Below, one piece after another: positions 35,842 to 44,919 of a stretch of DNA of 64,000 nucleotides (its first letter is position 1; each line of letters opens with the position of its first letter). Position numbers and translations under genes: made by a program. The DNA comes from Faecalicatena sp. Marseille-Q4148 (lineage in GTDB: Bacteria; Bacillota; Clostridia; Lachnospirales; Lachnospiraceae), in assembly GCA_018228665.1 (NCBI GenBank), contig CP073692.1, forward strand, positions 1,314,046 to 1,378,045. Direction: 5' to 3'. The notes beneath the pieces were generated by a model. It was not told where the DNA came from and did no database searches. It saw only the letters and a list, made by a program, of their open reading frames with translations.

Positions 35842-36345
35842 AAAGCAGAAGATATTTATTCTAAAAGAAGAATTAGGAAAACAGAACAGTTGGATAAGGG
35901 ATTGATTGATTTTGGAATTGTATTCGGAAATATAGATCATGCAAAATATCATTCCATCGTGCTTCCCTGCAAAGATCTTTGGAGTGTTCTAATAAAACAA
36001 GATTGTTCTCTAGCTTAAAAACCCATTATCGAGCCAGAAGATTTATGGACACAGCCTTTGATCATATCCACTCAAAAGGATAGCCAGACTGTTTTGACTA
36101 CATGGATTCAAAAAGAATTCTCATTGTCGCAACATACAATCTTTTATTTAATGCGTCCTTAATGGTTGAAGAAGGGCTGGGATACGCTGTTGGATTAGAT
36201 AAAATCATCAATATATCAAGAAAAAGTAGTCTATGCATGCCCGCTTTCTCCAAAGCAAGAAGCGGGCATGCATAGCATTTTGAAAAAATATCAGGTATTT
36301 TCCAAAGCATCAGAAAAGTTTATCGAGAAGCTAAAACAATGTTAA
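35842..36345 (+). pseudogene. Decayed LysR-type regulator, C-terminal part
   Basis: Translations in shifting frames recover a LysR substrate-binding domain: LDKGLIDFGIVFG, then LPCKDLWSVLIKQD, a stop (TAA at about 36019), PEDLWTQPLIIST, a frameshift near 36120, TYNLLFNASLMVEEGLGYAV, another shift near 36235, and LSPKQEAGMHS to KKYQVFSKASEKFIEKL. The N-terminal helix-turn-helix part is missing. It reads towards the hydrolase gene, on the opposite strand, and may once have controlled a neighbouring operon. A 16-bp perfect inverted repeat sits at the second shift. Confidence 0.85.
36231..36275. repeat. 16-bp perfect inverted repeat in the pseudogene
   Basis: CTATGCATGCCCGCTT (36231-36246) and AAGCGGGCATGCATAG (36260-36275) around a 13-base loop. 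It lies within former coding sequence and lacks a T-run, so it is not a standard terminator. Confidence 0.75.
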
Positions 36346-36378
36346 GCATTTATAGACTTTTTACCACTATGATTTGTC

Positions 36379-37155
36379 TTAAAGTTTTTCAGCAAAAAAT
36401 GCAATTGTTTCATCTACAATCTTATTAACATAATCCATATTCTGATTCTCAAAGAATCCATAACCATGATCTGCACCTTCTAATGTAAATAATTCAGATT
36501 CCAATTTTGCAGATATACTTTTGCATGTTTCCGGAGTTACAAGTACATCGTTCGTGCCTGAGAATACAATAGAGTCCACTTTTTTTGTAGCATTCTTCAT
36601 AATCTCATTGGAAGAACGTACATCTTCTAAAAATTCCTGTCCAAGTTCTAGTTTTTGTCCAAAGAATTCTACGATGATCTTATCACCTTCCTTTCTGCTG
36701 CCCATAATTTCTGCAAAATCCATTGCTTCCTGTGCCCCCGGAGCAATCAATGCCATAGCTTTATATGGGTTACATTCCTTATCTGTAACCATAATCGCAA
36801 GTCTTCCACCCATACTGTACCCTAAAATTCCTAATCGTTCTTTATCAATAGACTCTGTAGAAAGCACATAGTTTAGCACAGCATTAGAATCAGAAATGTT
36901 ATGAGTCAAGCTGAATTCTGAGAACGGTACAACCGATGCTCCGCATCCCGAAAAATCAAAACGTACTGCTGCAATTCCATGTTCTGCCAACGCTCTTGAA
37001 ATTGACACAAATCCAATTCCTTCTTCTTTGCTTCCGGCAAATCCATGATTCATTACAACTAAAGGATAGTTTCCTTCTTCTTCCGGCAAAGTAATAACTC
37101 CATTAATTTCTCTTCCTTCATTGACAAATGTAAATACTTTTTCTTTCATATTCAT
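36379..37155 (-). CDS. Alpha/beta-hydrolase, esterase/acyl-peptidase-like
   Basis: A 258-residue alpha/beta hydrolase. The oxyanion stretch VVMNHGFAGSKEEG is near residue 33, the nucleophile elbow is LGYSMGGRLA (Ser at about 117), and the catalytic His is in EGADHGYGF. No signal peptide, so cytosolic. The substrate is unknown; families of this type cleave esters, for example of hydroxycinnamates. It follows the MFS gene by 11 bases, so transporter and hydrolase probably work on the same compound. Confidence 0.88.
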   Translation of the reverse strand: MNMKEKVFTFVNEGREINGVITLPEEEGNYPLVVMNHGFAGSKEEGIGFVSISRALAEHGIAAVRFDFSGCGASVVPFSEFSLTHNISDSNAVLNYVLSTESIDKERLGILGYSMGGRLAIMVTDKECNPYKAMALIAPGAQEAMDFAEIMGSRKEGDKIIVEFFGQKLELGQEFLEDVRSSNEIMKNATKKVDSIVFSGTNDVLVTPETCKSISAKLESELFTLEGADHGYGFFENQNMDYVNKIVDETIAFFAEKL

Positions 37156-37166
37156 TTTCTCCTTTT

Positions 37167-38522
37167 CTATTTTTTGTATGATTTTTTATTTAAAGTCAAA
37201 ATCAGAATCGATATGATCAGCAGGACAGCATATACTAAGAAAATATTACTGTAAAGTGCACCTTCTTTTGCAACCAATCCAAGATTTTTCGTAAAAGAAG
37301 GCATACTCATCATTTTTCCTGTGATTGCAATAAATAGCGATGGTCCGATTCCGGTCATCAGGTTAAAAAAGCCAATTCCAACGCCCAACTGATTCATTTC
37401 TAATGTGCCGGTTACCAATTTCATAAACGGAGCATATGTAAAGGCAAATGAAGCTGTGTATAATACTGCAGAAAGTCCAATCATAAATACTCCTTTGTCT
37501 ACTAACAGTGCGGCAATAACAGATGAACAAATTGCACAAGTTATTGAAAGTGATAAGGTTTTAAAGCTTCCTAATTTTTCAACAATTTTACCGCTATTGG
37601 CCCCTACCAATACCGATGCAATGAATGTCGGAAACATTAAAAGCGATACTTTTGCTAATTCCATTTCATACATTCCCTGTGCCATAAATGGAAAAACAAA
37701 GCCAAATGCAGATTGCAGGCCAAATACTACTAATGCCAACAGATTAAGAACTACAAATTTTTTATTTTTAAAAAAGTTGATACTGATAAAAGCTTTCTCA
37801 TTCTTTGATATGTAAACAAAAAATAATACCAATAACGCTGCCGCAATGATTAATATCACAATGCTACTGATTGAGAAAAACAGTGAAATAAATAATGTGA
37901 ACAGTCCTAATAATGCCAATCCCACAATGTCTAATTTTTCATCTGACTTTCCATTCTCATCCGGCACATATTTCTTTATATACGGAATTGTTAATAACGA
38001 TAAAAATGGAAGCGCAAATATCACTCTCCATCCAATATATGTCGAGATAAATCCTCCGGCAAGGATACCTACAGCCCCTGAAATTCCAACACACGCCGTA
38101 TTGTAGCCATAATATTTTGAATGTTTTTCTTCTGACAGATATTTAGTTGCTGTCACGATCATTAAGCCTGAACCACATGTTCCACCGCATACCATTACAG
38201 CCACAGCAGCTACAAATACATAAAAATGAACATAAGATCCTACGATTGCCAAAACAGCTCCCACATTAAACAACAAGATTCCTGTCAAAGTTAGCTTCCT
38301 GATACTGATATTATCTGATAGGGTAGAATAAATTACAGAAGCTATTCCCATAACTAACAGACCAATCATCGCCAACATTGAAACAACAGAATATTCAAGA
38401 TTAAAGTCTACCATTAATTGCGGCGAAATAATATTGAATGCTCCTAGGATAGATGCAGATGTGATGAAAATCATCATATACATCGGCATTGCTTTTACAA
38501 CATTTTCTTCATACTTTTTCAT
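37167..38522 (-). CDS. MFS transporter
   Basis: A 451-residue major facilitator with about 12 to 14 membrane spans. Between spans 2 and 3 it has LSDNISIRKLTLTG, like the DHA-type loop motif, and a long charged loop in the middle (YVPDENGKSDEKLD). It resembles drug/proton antiporters of the EmrB type but the substrate is not known. It heads the two-gene unit with the hydrolase. AAGGAAA precedes the ATG. Confidence 0.88.
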   Translation of the reverse strand: MKKYEENVVKAMPMYMMIFITSASILGAFNIISPQLMVDFNLEYSVVSMLAMIGLLVMGIASVIYSTLSDNISIRKLTLTGILLFNVGAVLAIVGSYVHFYVFVAAVAVMVCGGTCGSGLMIVTATKYLSEEKHSKYYGYNTACVGISGAVGILAGGFISTYIGWRVIFALPFLSLLTIPYIKKYVPDENGKSDEKLDIVGLALLGLFTLFISLFFSISSIVILIIAAALLVLFFVYISKNEKAFISINFFKNKKFVVLNLLALVVFGLQSAFGFVFPFMAQGMYEMELAKVSLLMFPTFIASVLVGANSGKIVEKLGSFKTLSLSITCAICSSVIAALLVDKGVFMIGLSAVLYTASFAFTYAPFMKLVTGTLEMNQLGVGIGFFNLMTGIGPSLFIAITGKMMSMPSFTKNLGLVAKEGALYSNIFLVYAVLLIISILILTLNKKSYKK

Positions 38523-38537
38523 TTTCTTTTCCTTTCT

Positions 38538-38576
38538 TGTATATGTTGTTGTATATATTATACATGTTATTGTATA
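38538..38576. promoter_or_regulatory. TGTATA operator cluster
   Basis: TGTATA occurs at 38538, 38550 and 38571, and TATACA at 38559, forming the inverted pair TGTATA-TAT-TATACA at 38550-38564. The cluster overlaps the MFS promoter and is a plausible site for the adjacent GntR regulator. Confidence 0.5.
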
Positions 38577-38583
38577 CTGTCAA
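38555..38583 (-). promoter_or_regulatory. Promoter of the MFS-hydrolase unit
   Basis: On the minus strand TTGACA (38578-38583), 17 bp, TAATAT (38555-38560), about 30 bp ahead of the MFS start codon. Confidence 0.65.
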
Positions 38584-38611
38584 AGCATTTATGTCAATAT
38601 AACAAAAAAAT

Positions 38612-38672
38612 CTGTTTAAAAAAAATAAATCTGTTGCATTTGCACTATTTTACATAGTGTTTGCAACAGATT
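38612..38672 (-). terminator. Terminator after gntR
   Basis: An 11-bp perfect outer stem (AATCTGTTGCA/TGCAACAGATT) with an inner CACTAT/ATAGTG stem. Read on the minus strand it is followed by TTATTTTTTTT. It starts 11 bases after the GntR stop and isolates it from the MFS unit. Confidence 0.8.
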
Positions 38673-38683
38673 CTTATAAAGAA

Positions 38684-39415
38684 CTATTTTTTCAAAGCAT
38701 TGATTTTGATATTCACATTTTCAATCGGAATATGATATTTGTTTAAGCAGATCACCCGTCCTTTGCAATCCAACATTTTTTCGATAACTAATACAAATAA
38801 TTTTGATTCCATATCGAATCCATTATCAATTAAGTTTTCCTCATCTTCCATTATTTTAATTTCGAATTTTATTGCTTTTGCATAATTATATATATCATGC
38901 GTAATCAATTTTACCGCTTGCTCTGAATCTATCAAATCATATTCAGAGATAAACTCCAAATCCATCGGTATTACAGAAAAGCAATGTGCGCAACATTTTT
39001 CATTTGAGAAGAAAAATAAGTTACTGCCGCATACAACCATTATTTTCCGTTCAAAAACGCTATCACTATAATAATTCGACATACCTAATTGTGGGTTACA
39101 TATAATTTTATCAACGTTCTGCACACCACACTTTTCTAAGACATTCCCCATCTGCTCTAAGCCTGTTACCGAAACTACAGCTTGCTTACGTATAAAGTTC
39201 CCAACTCCTTTTTTTGATTCAATAACACCATCCTCCTGAAGTAAAAGAAGCGATTGCCTTAGCGTCATGCGGCTCACCCCCATCTGTTCCGCCAAAACAT
39301 TTTCATTCGGGAGTTTATGGTCTTCATCATATAAACCTTCCTTAATGTTCTTCAAAATCTTATTATAAACCTCAATATATCGAGGCAAATTATTACTTGA
39401 ACGATTATTTTCCAT
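38684..39415 (-). CDS. GntR/UTRA-family regulator
   Basis: A 243-residue repressor. The N-terminal winged helix is typical of GntR (LPNENVLAEQMGVSRMTLRQ), and the rest fits a UTRA-type ligand-binding domain, with a Cys-rich stretch (EKCCAHCFSV) at about 140. The start MENNRSS is chosen because GAGG stands seven bases before it, rather than the ATG two codons up. It precedes the MFS-hydrolase unit on the same strand with its own terminator between. Confidence 0.88.
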   Translation of the reverse strand: MENNRSSNNLPRYIEVYNKILKNIKEGLYDEDHKLPNENVLAEQMGVSRMTLRQSLLLLQEDGVIESKKGVGNFIRKQAVVSVTGLEQMGNVLEKCGVQNVDKIICNPQLGMSNYYSDSVFERKIMVVCGSNLFFFSNEKCCAHCFSVIPMDLEFISEYDLIDSEQAVKLITHDIYNYAKAIKFEIKIMEDEENLIDNGFDMESKLFVLVIEKMLDCKGRVICLNKYHIPIENVNIKINALKK

Positions 39416-39428
39416 ATACATTCCTCTT

Positions 39429-39611
39429 TTAATTAGTTGTTTTCACATACATTCTTGACGGCTCCGGCTCGCCGTCCCCCTGCAGCATCCAGTCATACCG
39501 TTCCAGGAACTCTTTTGTGAACTCCCTGCCGATCTGGCAAACCCACGCATAAATATTTTTCTCCAACTGCTTGAATGTTACACCGTTTTCCTTTATCATT
39601 GAATTCATCAT
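39429..39611 (-). pseudogene. ISLre2-family transposase N-terminal fragment
   Basis: Sixty codons whose first 45 (ENGVTFKQLEKNIYAWVCQI and the GREFTKEFLERYDWMLQ that follows) resemble the start of ISLre2/UPF0236 transposases. The rest of the 400-plus-residue protein is gone; the frame runs out after an unrelated GDGEPEPSRM stretch. It lies directly upstream of gntR, so this accessory patch has been remodelled by insertion and deletion. Confidence 0.6.
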
Positions 39612-39775
39612 ACAGACTCCTTATGTTTTTTCTCGTCAATTAAACAATAAGATAAATCTGTATGATTGAGAAGAGGTTTCGATCTCTTCCCTTTATTTTT
39701 GCCAATGATAATTATACTCTAAGATCTTATTGAACAGCTCTAACAGTGCATCTTCCACATCAAATCAATGGAATG

Positions 39776-41122
39776 TCATTCATTACCTTTTTCTTCCTCC
39801 TGATACCCTCTGACACCAATCTGCCGAAATCTCTCACGAATCACTTTCTCATATCCAAGTTCGCCCAGAATATAAAACCGTTCGCCCTTCACTTCATCCG
39901 GCAGATACTGCTGTTCGACATAGTGATTCGGATAATCATGTGCATATTTGTAACCGATTCCATGCCCCAGATTCTCATGTCCCCGATAGTGTGCATCCTG
40001 CAAATGCGCCGGAACAGTTGTTTTATGCTGTTTTACACAATCCATTGCCGCCGCAATGGCATTTACCGCTGCATTGCTTTTTGGAGCACATGCCACATAA
40101 CTCGCCGCCTGAGATAAGATAATCTGCGACTCCGGCATTCCGATCCGCTCTACCGCCTGTGCCGCTGATACTGCCACTGTCAGCGCCATTGGATCTGCAT
40201 TTCCCACATCTTCCGATGCACAGATCATGATTCTTCTCGCTATAAACTTCACATCTTCGCCTGCATAAAGCATCTTCGCCAGATAGAACACAGCTGCATC
40301 CGGATCAGATCCTCTCATACTTTTGATAAATGCAGATACCGTATCATAATGGTTATCTCCATTTTTGTCGTAACGCACAACTCTTCTCTGAACACACTCG
40401 GATAAGACTTCTAATGTAATATGAATCTTATCATCGCTGCTGCGGTCTGTTGTCAGTACCGCAAGCTCGACTGCGTTTAAAGCCATACGGGCATCCCCAC
40501 CTACAATATCTGCCAGAAATTCTTCTGCCTCTTCATCAATCTCCGCGCGGTAACTTCCCATGCCTTTTTCTTTGTCATATACAGCACGATGGATCAGCTT
40601 TTTAATATCTTCTGCTGAAAGTGCGTGAAGTTCGAAAATGTTTGACCGGGAGATTAACGCGCTGTTTACTTCAAAATAAGGATTCTCCGTCGTTGCACCA
40701 ATCAAAATAATCGTTCCATCTTCTACAAACGGGAGTAAATAATCCTGCTGCCCTTTATTAAAACGATGAATCTCATCTACAAACAGAATGGTCTTGCGCT
40801 GATACATTCCCCGAATATTCTGCGCTGCTTTTACGACCTCCTCCATATCTTTCTTTCCTGCCACAGTTGCATTAATCTGTTTAAATTCTGCACTTGTCGT
40901 ATTGGCAATTACTTTTGCAAGGGTTGTCTTTCCTGTCCCCGGAGGACCGTAGAAAATAATAGAGCTCAGTTTATCTGCCTTAATTGCCCGATAAAGCAGT
41001 TTTCCCTTCCCGATAATATGTTGTTGTCCTACTACTTCTTCAAGTGTTGTCGGACGAAGCCGCGATGCAAGCGGCGATTCCTTTTCCTTTGTATTTTCTC
41101 TTACATAATCAAATAAATCCAT
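39776..41122 (-). CDS. rarA: Replication-associated recombination ATPase RarA
   Basis: A clamp-loader-like AAA+ protein (RarA/MgsA) that acts at stalled forks. In 448 residues it has Walker A FYGPPGTGKTTLA at about 57, Walker B LFVDEIHRFNK at about 107, and the C-terminal MgsA tetramer domain containing GNADPMALTVAV. It is 3 bases after tcdA on the same strand. Confidence 0.96.
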   Translation of the reverse strand: MDLFDYVRENTKEKESPLASRLRPTTLEEVVGQQHIIGKGKLLYRAIKADKLSSIIFYGPPGTGKTTLAKVIANTTSAEFKQINATVAGKKDMEEVVKAAQNIRGMYQRKTILFVDEIHRFNKGQQDYLLPFVEDGTIILIGATTENPYFEVNSALISRSNIFELHALSAEDIKKLIHRAVYDKEKGMGSYRAEIDEEAEEFLADIVGGDARMALNAVELAVLTTDRSSDDKIHITLEVLSECVQRRVVRYDKNGDNHYDTVSAFIKSMRGSDPDAAVFYLAKMLYAGEDVKFIARRIMICASEDVGNADPMALTVAVSAAQAVERIGMPESQIILSQAASYVACAPKSNAAVNAIAAAMDCVKQHKTTVPAHLQDAHYRGHENLGHGIGYKYAHDYPNHYVEQQYLPDEVKGERFYILGELGYEKVIRERFRQIGVRGYQEEEKGNE

Positions 41123-41124
41123 CT

Positions 41125-41850
41125 TTATCCCTCTTCTATTCCTGCCAGCCGTCGAATCACCTCTCCTGCCAGAAGGAGTCCTGCGACTGGCGGCACAAAT
41201 GAAACACTCCCCGGCAAAGCCCTTCTCATTCCGGTATGTTCGCCGGTGCTCTTACCCTGTATGTTGATTGGCGCTTCTTTTGAATATACAACTTGCAAAT
41301 GCCGGATTCCTCTGGCTTTTAGTTCTCTCCTCATTACTTTGCAGAGAGGACAGACACTCGTCTTACTGATATCAGCAATTTCAAAAAGTTCCGGATGCAG
41401 TTTATTCCCGGTTCCCATACTGCTGATGATCTTAATGTTACGAGCTTGTGCAAATTCTGCCAGCGCCAGCTTTGCCGTAACTGTATCAATCGCATCAATG
41501 ATATAATCGACCGGTCGGTCAAATACCTGTTCCAGATTTTCCGGAAGCACAAACAGTTCATGTGTAAACACTTCCGTTTCCGGAGAAATATCTTTAATTC
41601 TTTCTCGCATGACTTCTGTCTTATATTTTCCGATGGTACTGTGATACGCAATAGACTGGCGATTAATATTCGTCAACGAAACCCTGTCATTATCTACAAG
41701 GATCAGCGTTCCGACTCCACCTCTTGCCAAAGCTTCAATACAATGAGCTCCTACCCCTCCAACACCAAATACGATTACTGCTGCTTCTTTCAGGCGTCTC
41801 ATTCCTTCTTGTCCGAGCAACAATTCTGCTCTGGAAAATTCATTTATCAT
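41125..41850 (-). CDS. tcdA: tRNA threonylcarbamoyladenosine dehydratase TcdA
   Basis: An E1-like enzyme that cyclises t6A37 of tRNA with ATP. In about 241 residues it has the nucleotide site VFGVGGVGAHCIEAL, DNDRVSLTNINRQ, the catalytic cysteine region SVCPLCKVMRREL and the C-terminal LPGSVSFVPPVAG. The start MINEFSR is chosen since GGAGAG lies six bases ahead; the ATG four codons up has none. Confidence 0.94.
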   Translation of the reverse strand: MINEFSRAELLLGQEGMRRLKEAAVIVFGVGGVGAHCIEALARGGVGTLILVDNDRVSLTNINRQSIAYHSTIGKYKTEVMRERIKDISPETEVFTHELFVLPENLEQVFDRPVDYIIDAIDTVTAKLALAEFAQARNIKIISSMGTGNKLHPELFEIADISKTSVCPLCKVMRRELKARGIRHLQVVYSKEAPINIQGKSTGEHTGMRRALPGSVSFVPPVAGLLLAGEVIRRLAGIEEG

Positions 41851-41878
41851 ATGTCTCTCCATTTATCTTTCTATTTTG

Positions 41879-42640
41879 CTATTCAAAAATGAATTGGTCC
41901 GGAAGCACAAATTCAAATCCCTCTTCCTGCAAATGATCGATGATCTGAAACGCAGCTTCCACAGAACTCTGATAGCAATCATGTAATAAAATGATAGCAC
42001 CATCTTTTGCCTTCGTCACTACTTTATTAACAATTTCATCTACATTTTCTGTATTCCAGTCCAACGGATCAATATTCCATAAAACAGGAATCTCATTCAG
42101 TTTTTCTTCCAGATCTTTTTTTCGAATTCCAAACGGAGGACGGATGAACTGTGGAATCTCTCCTGTCACACTTGAAATCGCTTCATTCGTCATAGCAATT
42201 TCCTTCATAGCAGTCTCTTCCGGGATTTTTTCAAGATCCACATGATGAAATGTATGATTTCCAATCAGATGTCCTTCCTCATATTCTCTTTTCACAAGTT
42301 CCGGATAAGCTGCTGCATTTTTCCCAATCAGAAAAAATGCAGCTTTCACATCTCGCTCTTTCAGCCCATCAAGGAGCTGTTCTGTATATCTTGGATGGGG
42401 ACCGTCATCAAACGTAATTGCGATTCTCGGCTTTTCTTCCGAAATTTCATTCCCATCCACCTTTTCTGTTTTCATCAGATCCCATTCAAGGCAGGCTGAG
42501 ACCATTTTTACTTCCTCCTTCTCCGCTGTCGCTGCTTCCTTCTGCTCCATATGCGGAAGGAGGATACAAAGCAAAAGGAAAACTAATTTTCCTACTATTA
42601 ATATCTTTCTTTTGACGTACACATTTTTCTTTTCTTTCAT
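41879..42640 (-). CDS. Secreted/anchored polysaccharide deacetylase
   Basis: A NodB-type deacetylase of 253 residues, probably acting on peptidoglycan or another surface sugar. After an N-terminal signal or anchor (about 10-30) the domain shows ITFDDGPHPRYT (metal and catalytic Asp), HTFHHVDLEK (two metal His), RPPFGIRKKD and LLHDCYQSS. All catalytic residues are present. It is 28 bp ahead of tcdA and divergent from the MATE gene. Confidence 0.92.
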   Translation of the reverse strand: MKEKKNVYVKRKILIVGKLVFLLLCILLPHMEQKEAATAEKEEVKMVSACLEWDLMKTEKVDGNEISEEKPRIAITFDDGPHPRYTEQLLDGLKERDVKAAFFLIGKNAAAYPELVKREYEEGHLIGNHTFHHVDLEKIPEETAMKEIAMTNEAISSVTGEIPQFIRPPFGIRKKDLEEKLNEIPVLWNIDPLDWNTENVDEIVNKVVTKAKDGAIILLHDCYQSSVEAAFQIIDHLQEEGFEFVLPDQFIFE

Positions 42641-42824
42641 TATATACTGCTCCGAATGCTACATCTCTATATGCTATGTACCCTCTTTCTTCTTTATGAA
42701 ATGTTCCACAAACTTCTAAACGCAAATTCTTCATAATACAATACAAAAATCCATTTAAAGTAGTTGCTTATTTTCTTATAATTATGTTATCATAATAAAT
42801 TGGTATTTTGAAAGGAGGAAAATC

Positions 42825-44186
42825 ATGTCAGAACAAAAACAACAAAACAAAATGGGCGTGATGCCAATCCCAAAGCTATTGATCACCATGTCTCTTCCAA
42901 TGATTTTATCTATGCTCGTTCAGGCATTGTATAATGTTGTGGACAGTATTTTCGTTGCAAAATTAAACGAAGCTGCTCTTACAGCAGTATCGCTTGCCTT
43001 TCCGGTCCAGAACCTGATGATTGCCATCGCTGTCGGAACCGGTGTCGGAATCAATGCACTGCTGTCCAGATATCTTGGTGAGCATCGCTATGACAACGCC
43101 AATGACGTTGCCAGAAATGGAATTTTTATTTCTATCATCAGTGGACTGGTATTCACAGTCATCGGTGTTTCCGGAGCAGGCACGTTCTTCCGTGCCCAGA
43201 CATCCGATCCTGAAATCATCCGCTACGGCACTCAATATATGCAGATTGTAACATTTTTTGCAATTGCGATTTTCATGCAGATTGCCGGCGAACGCCTCAT
43301 GCAGTCTACCGGCAAAACATTCTACAATATGGTTACGCAGGGACTTGGAGCTATCATTAACATCATTTTAGATCCAATCCTTATCTTCGGACTTTTCGGA
43401 CTTCCACGTCTGGAAGTAGCCGGAGCTGCCATTGCTACTGTTATCGGGCAAATCGTTGCTGTTTCGTTGTCACTTTATCTGAATTGTAAGAAAAACACGG
43501 AAATCAATATTAATATGCGGCATTTCCGCCCATGTGGAAAGACAATTAAAGCAATCTATGAAATCGGTGTGCCTTCTATTATTATGCAATCCATTGGATC
43601 TTTTATGACGTTCGGAATGAACAACATTCTTTTAATGTTTTCTTCTACCGCAGCAGCCGTATTTGGCGTTTACTTTAAATTGCAAAGTTTCGTATTCATG
43701 CCAATCTTCGGGCTAAATAATGGTCTGATCCCGATTATCGCTTACAACTACGGCGCAAAGGAACCTAAAAGAATCACTCATGTCATCCGGCTAAGCATCT
43801 ACATCGCAACCGGCATTATGCTCGTTGGATTCGTTCTTTTCCAGACAATCCCGGCAACCTTCATGGCAATGTTCGATGCTTCAGATCATATGATGGAAAT
43901 CGGTGTTCCGGCGCTTCGGATCATCAGTCTCAGCTTCTTATTTGCCGGTTACTCCATTATCTGCAGTTCGGTCTACCAGGCGCTTGGCAACGGTGTCTAC
44001 AGCCTCATTGTGTCTGCTGCCAGACAGCTCTTCATCATCCTTCCCGCTGCATATATTTTCGGTAAACTTTTTGGTTTACAAATGGTTTGGTGGGCATTCC
44101 CTCTGGCAGAAATCATTTCCGTGATTCTATGTACAATCTTATTAAGAAAGATTTATATACATACAGTAAAACCACTAATGGAATAA
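42825..44186 (+). CDS. MATE-family efflux transporter
   Basis: A cation-coupled multidrug/toxin exporter of 453 residues with about 12 spans. MatE features are PMILSMLVQALYNVVDSIFV at the start and LLSRYLGEHRYDNAN at about 80, repeated in the second half as GLIPIIAYNYGA. It belongs to the MepA-like branch of Firmicutes. AAGGAGG precedes the ATG, and a terminator follows. Confidence 0.93.
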   Translation: MSEQKQQNKMGVMPIPKLLITMSLPMILSMLVQALYNVVDSIFVAKLNEAALTAVSLAFPVQNLMIAIAVGTGVGINALLSRYLGEHRYDNANDVARNGIFISIISGLVFTVIGVSGAGTFFRAQTSDPEIIRYGTQYMQIVTFFAIAIFMQIAGERLMQSTGKTFYNMVTQGLGAIINIILDPILIFGLFGLPRLEVAGAAIATVIGQIVAVSLSLYLNCKKNTEININMRHFRPCGKTIKAIYEIGVPSIIMQSIGSFMTFGMNNILLMFSSTAAAVFGVYFKLQSFVFMPIFGLNNGLIPIIAYNYGAKEPKRITHVIRLSIYIATGIMLVGFVLFQTIPATFMAMFDASDHMMEIGVPALRIISLSFLFAGYSIICSSVYQALGNGVYSLIVSAARQLFIILPAAYIFGKLFGLQMVWWAFPLAEIISVILCTILLRKIYIHTVKPLME

Positions 44187-44225
44187 AACTCTAAGCTTCT
44201 GCAAAATTCAATAGTTTTGAAAAAT

Positions 44226-44280
44226 AAAACCAGATAGCGCTGTCATAATGCGGTATGACAGACGTTATCTGGTTTTTCTT
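44226..44280 (+). terminator. Terminator after the MATE gene
   Basis: A long stem: AAAACCAGATA with TATCTGGTTTT and an inner CTGTCATA/TATGACAG, followed by TTCTT. It may serve the convergent flavoprotein gene too. Confidence 0.75.
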
Positions 44281-44890
44281 ATAAAACTCTATTATTTTTT
44301 TTCTTTTTCTGTGTACGTTTTTTTACCGGCTTTTTTACACTGTAACCAAAAGTTCCAATCTTCTTCCCAAGAGACAGATACTCTCCATGAGAATACGCCA
44401 TCAATCCGGTATCATTCAGACAGAATTTTCCTTTCTCATTCATATATTCCTCACTAACCTGAACAGATACTACTTCAGCAAGAAACATATGATGTGTGCC
44501 AAGCTCTTTCACTTCCGTTACCTTACATTCAATATTTACCGGACACTCCTCTATAATAGGCGCAAATACAAGCTCATTCGCTTTTCCCTTTGTCAGGTGT
44601 GTTTCTTTCCACTTATCCACATCTCTTCCAGACCGCACACCACAATAATCTGTTGCCTTCGCCAACTGCTCTGTTGTAAGATTTACTACAAATTCTCCGC
44701 TCTCCCGAATCATATGATAAGAATATCGTTCCGGTCTCACAGAGATATACAGCATCGCCGGATCAGAACAAATTGTTCCGGTCCATGCCACTGTAATGAT
44801 ATTGGTATTTCCATTTTGATCCCCAACACTTACCATTACCGCCGGAAGCGGATACAACATATTGCCGGGACGCCATGTCTGTTTCTTCAT
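44279..44890 (-). CDS. Flavin reductase-like FMN-binding protein
   Basis: A 203-residue split-barrel flavoprotein. Features are the N-terminal PGNMLYPLPAVMVSVGD, TVAWTGTICSDPAMLYISVRP in part and the FMN-site RESGEFVVNLTT. Such proteins in anaerobes act as ferric or flavin reductases, substrate unknown. The start MKKQTW is eight bases behind AGGAG; two earlier ATGs fit less well. The C-terminus is a Lys/Arg-rich tail. It lies 29 bp downstream of the pyrophosphatase gene. Confidence 0.88.
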   Translation of the reverse strand: MKKQTWRPGNMLYPLPAVMVSVGDQNGNTNIITVAWTGTICSDPAMLYISVRPERYSYHMIRESGEFVVNLTTEQLAKATDYCGVRSGRDVDKWKETHLTKGKANELVFAPIIEECPVNIECKVTEVKELGTHHMFLAEVVSVQVSEEYMNEKGKFCLNDTGLMAYSHGEYLSLGKKIGTFGYSVKKPVKKRTQKKKKNNRVL

Positions 44891-44919
44891 TCTCATTTCT
44901 CCTGTTATCAAATTCTACG

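Noticed and set aside
36231..36275. Rho-independent terminator
   Set aside because: The stem is strong but has no T-run on either strand and lies in former coding sequence.
36098..36310. 70-codon minus-strand frame between clpB and the hydrolase
   Set aside because: It is antisense to the LysR pseudogene, whose plus-strand translation clearly matches a known family.
39672..39700. Hairpin GAAGAG/CTCTTC with T-rich tail between rarA and the ISLre2 remnant
   Set aside because: The stem is short and no plus-strand gene ends there; too weak to list as a terminator.
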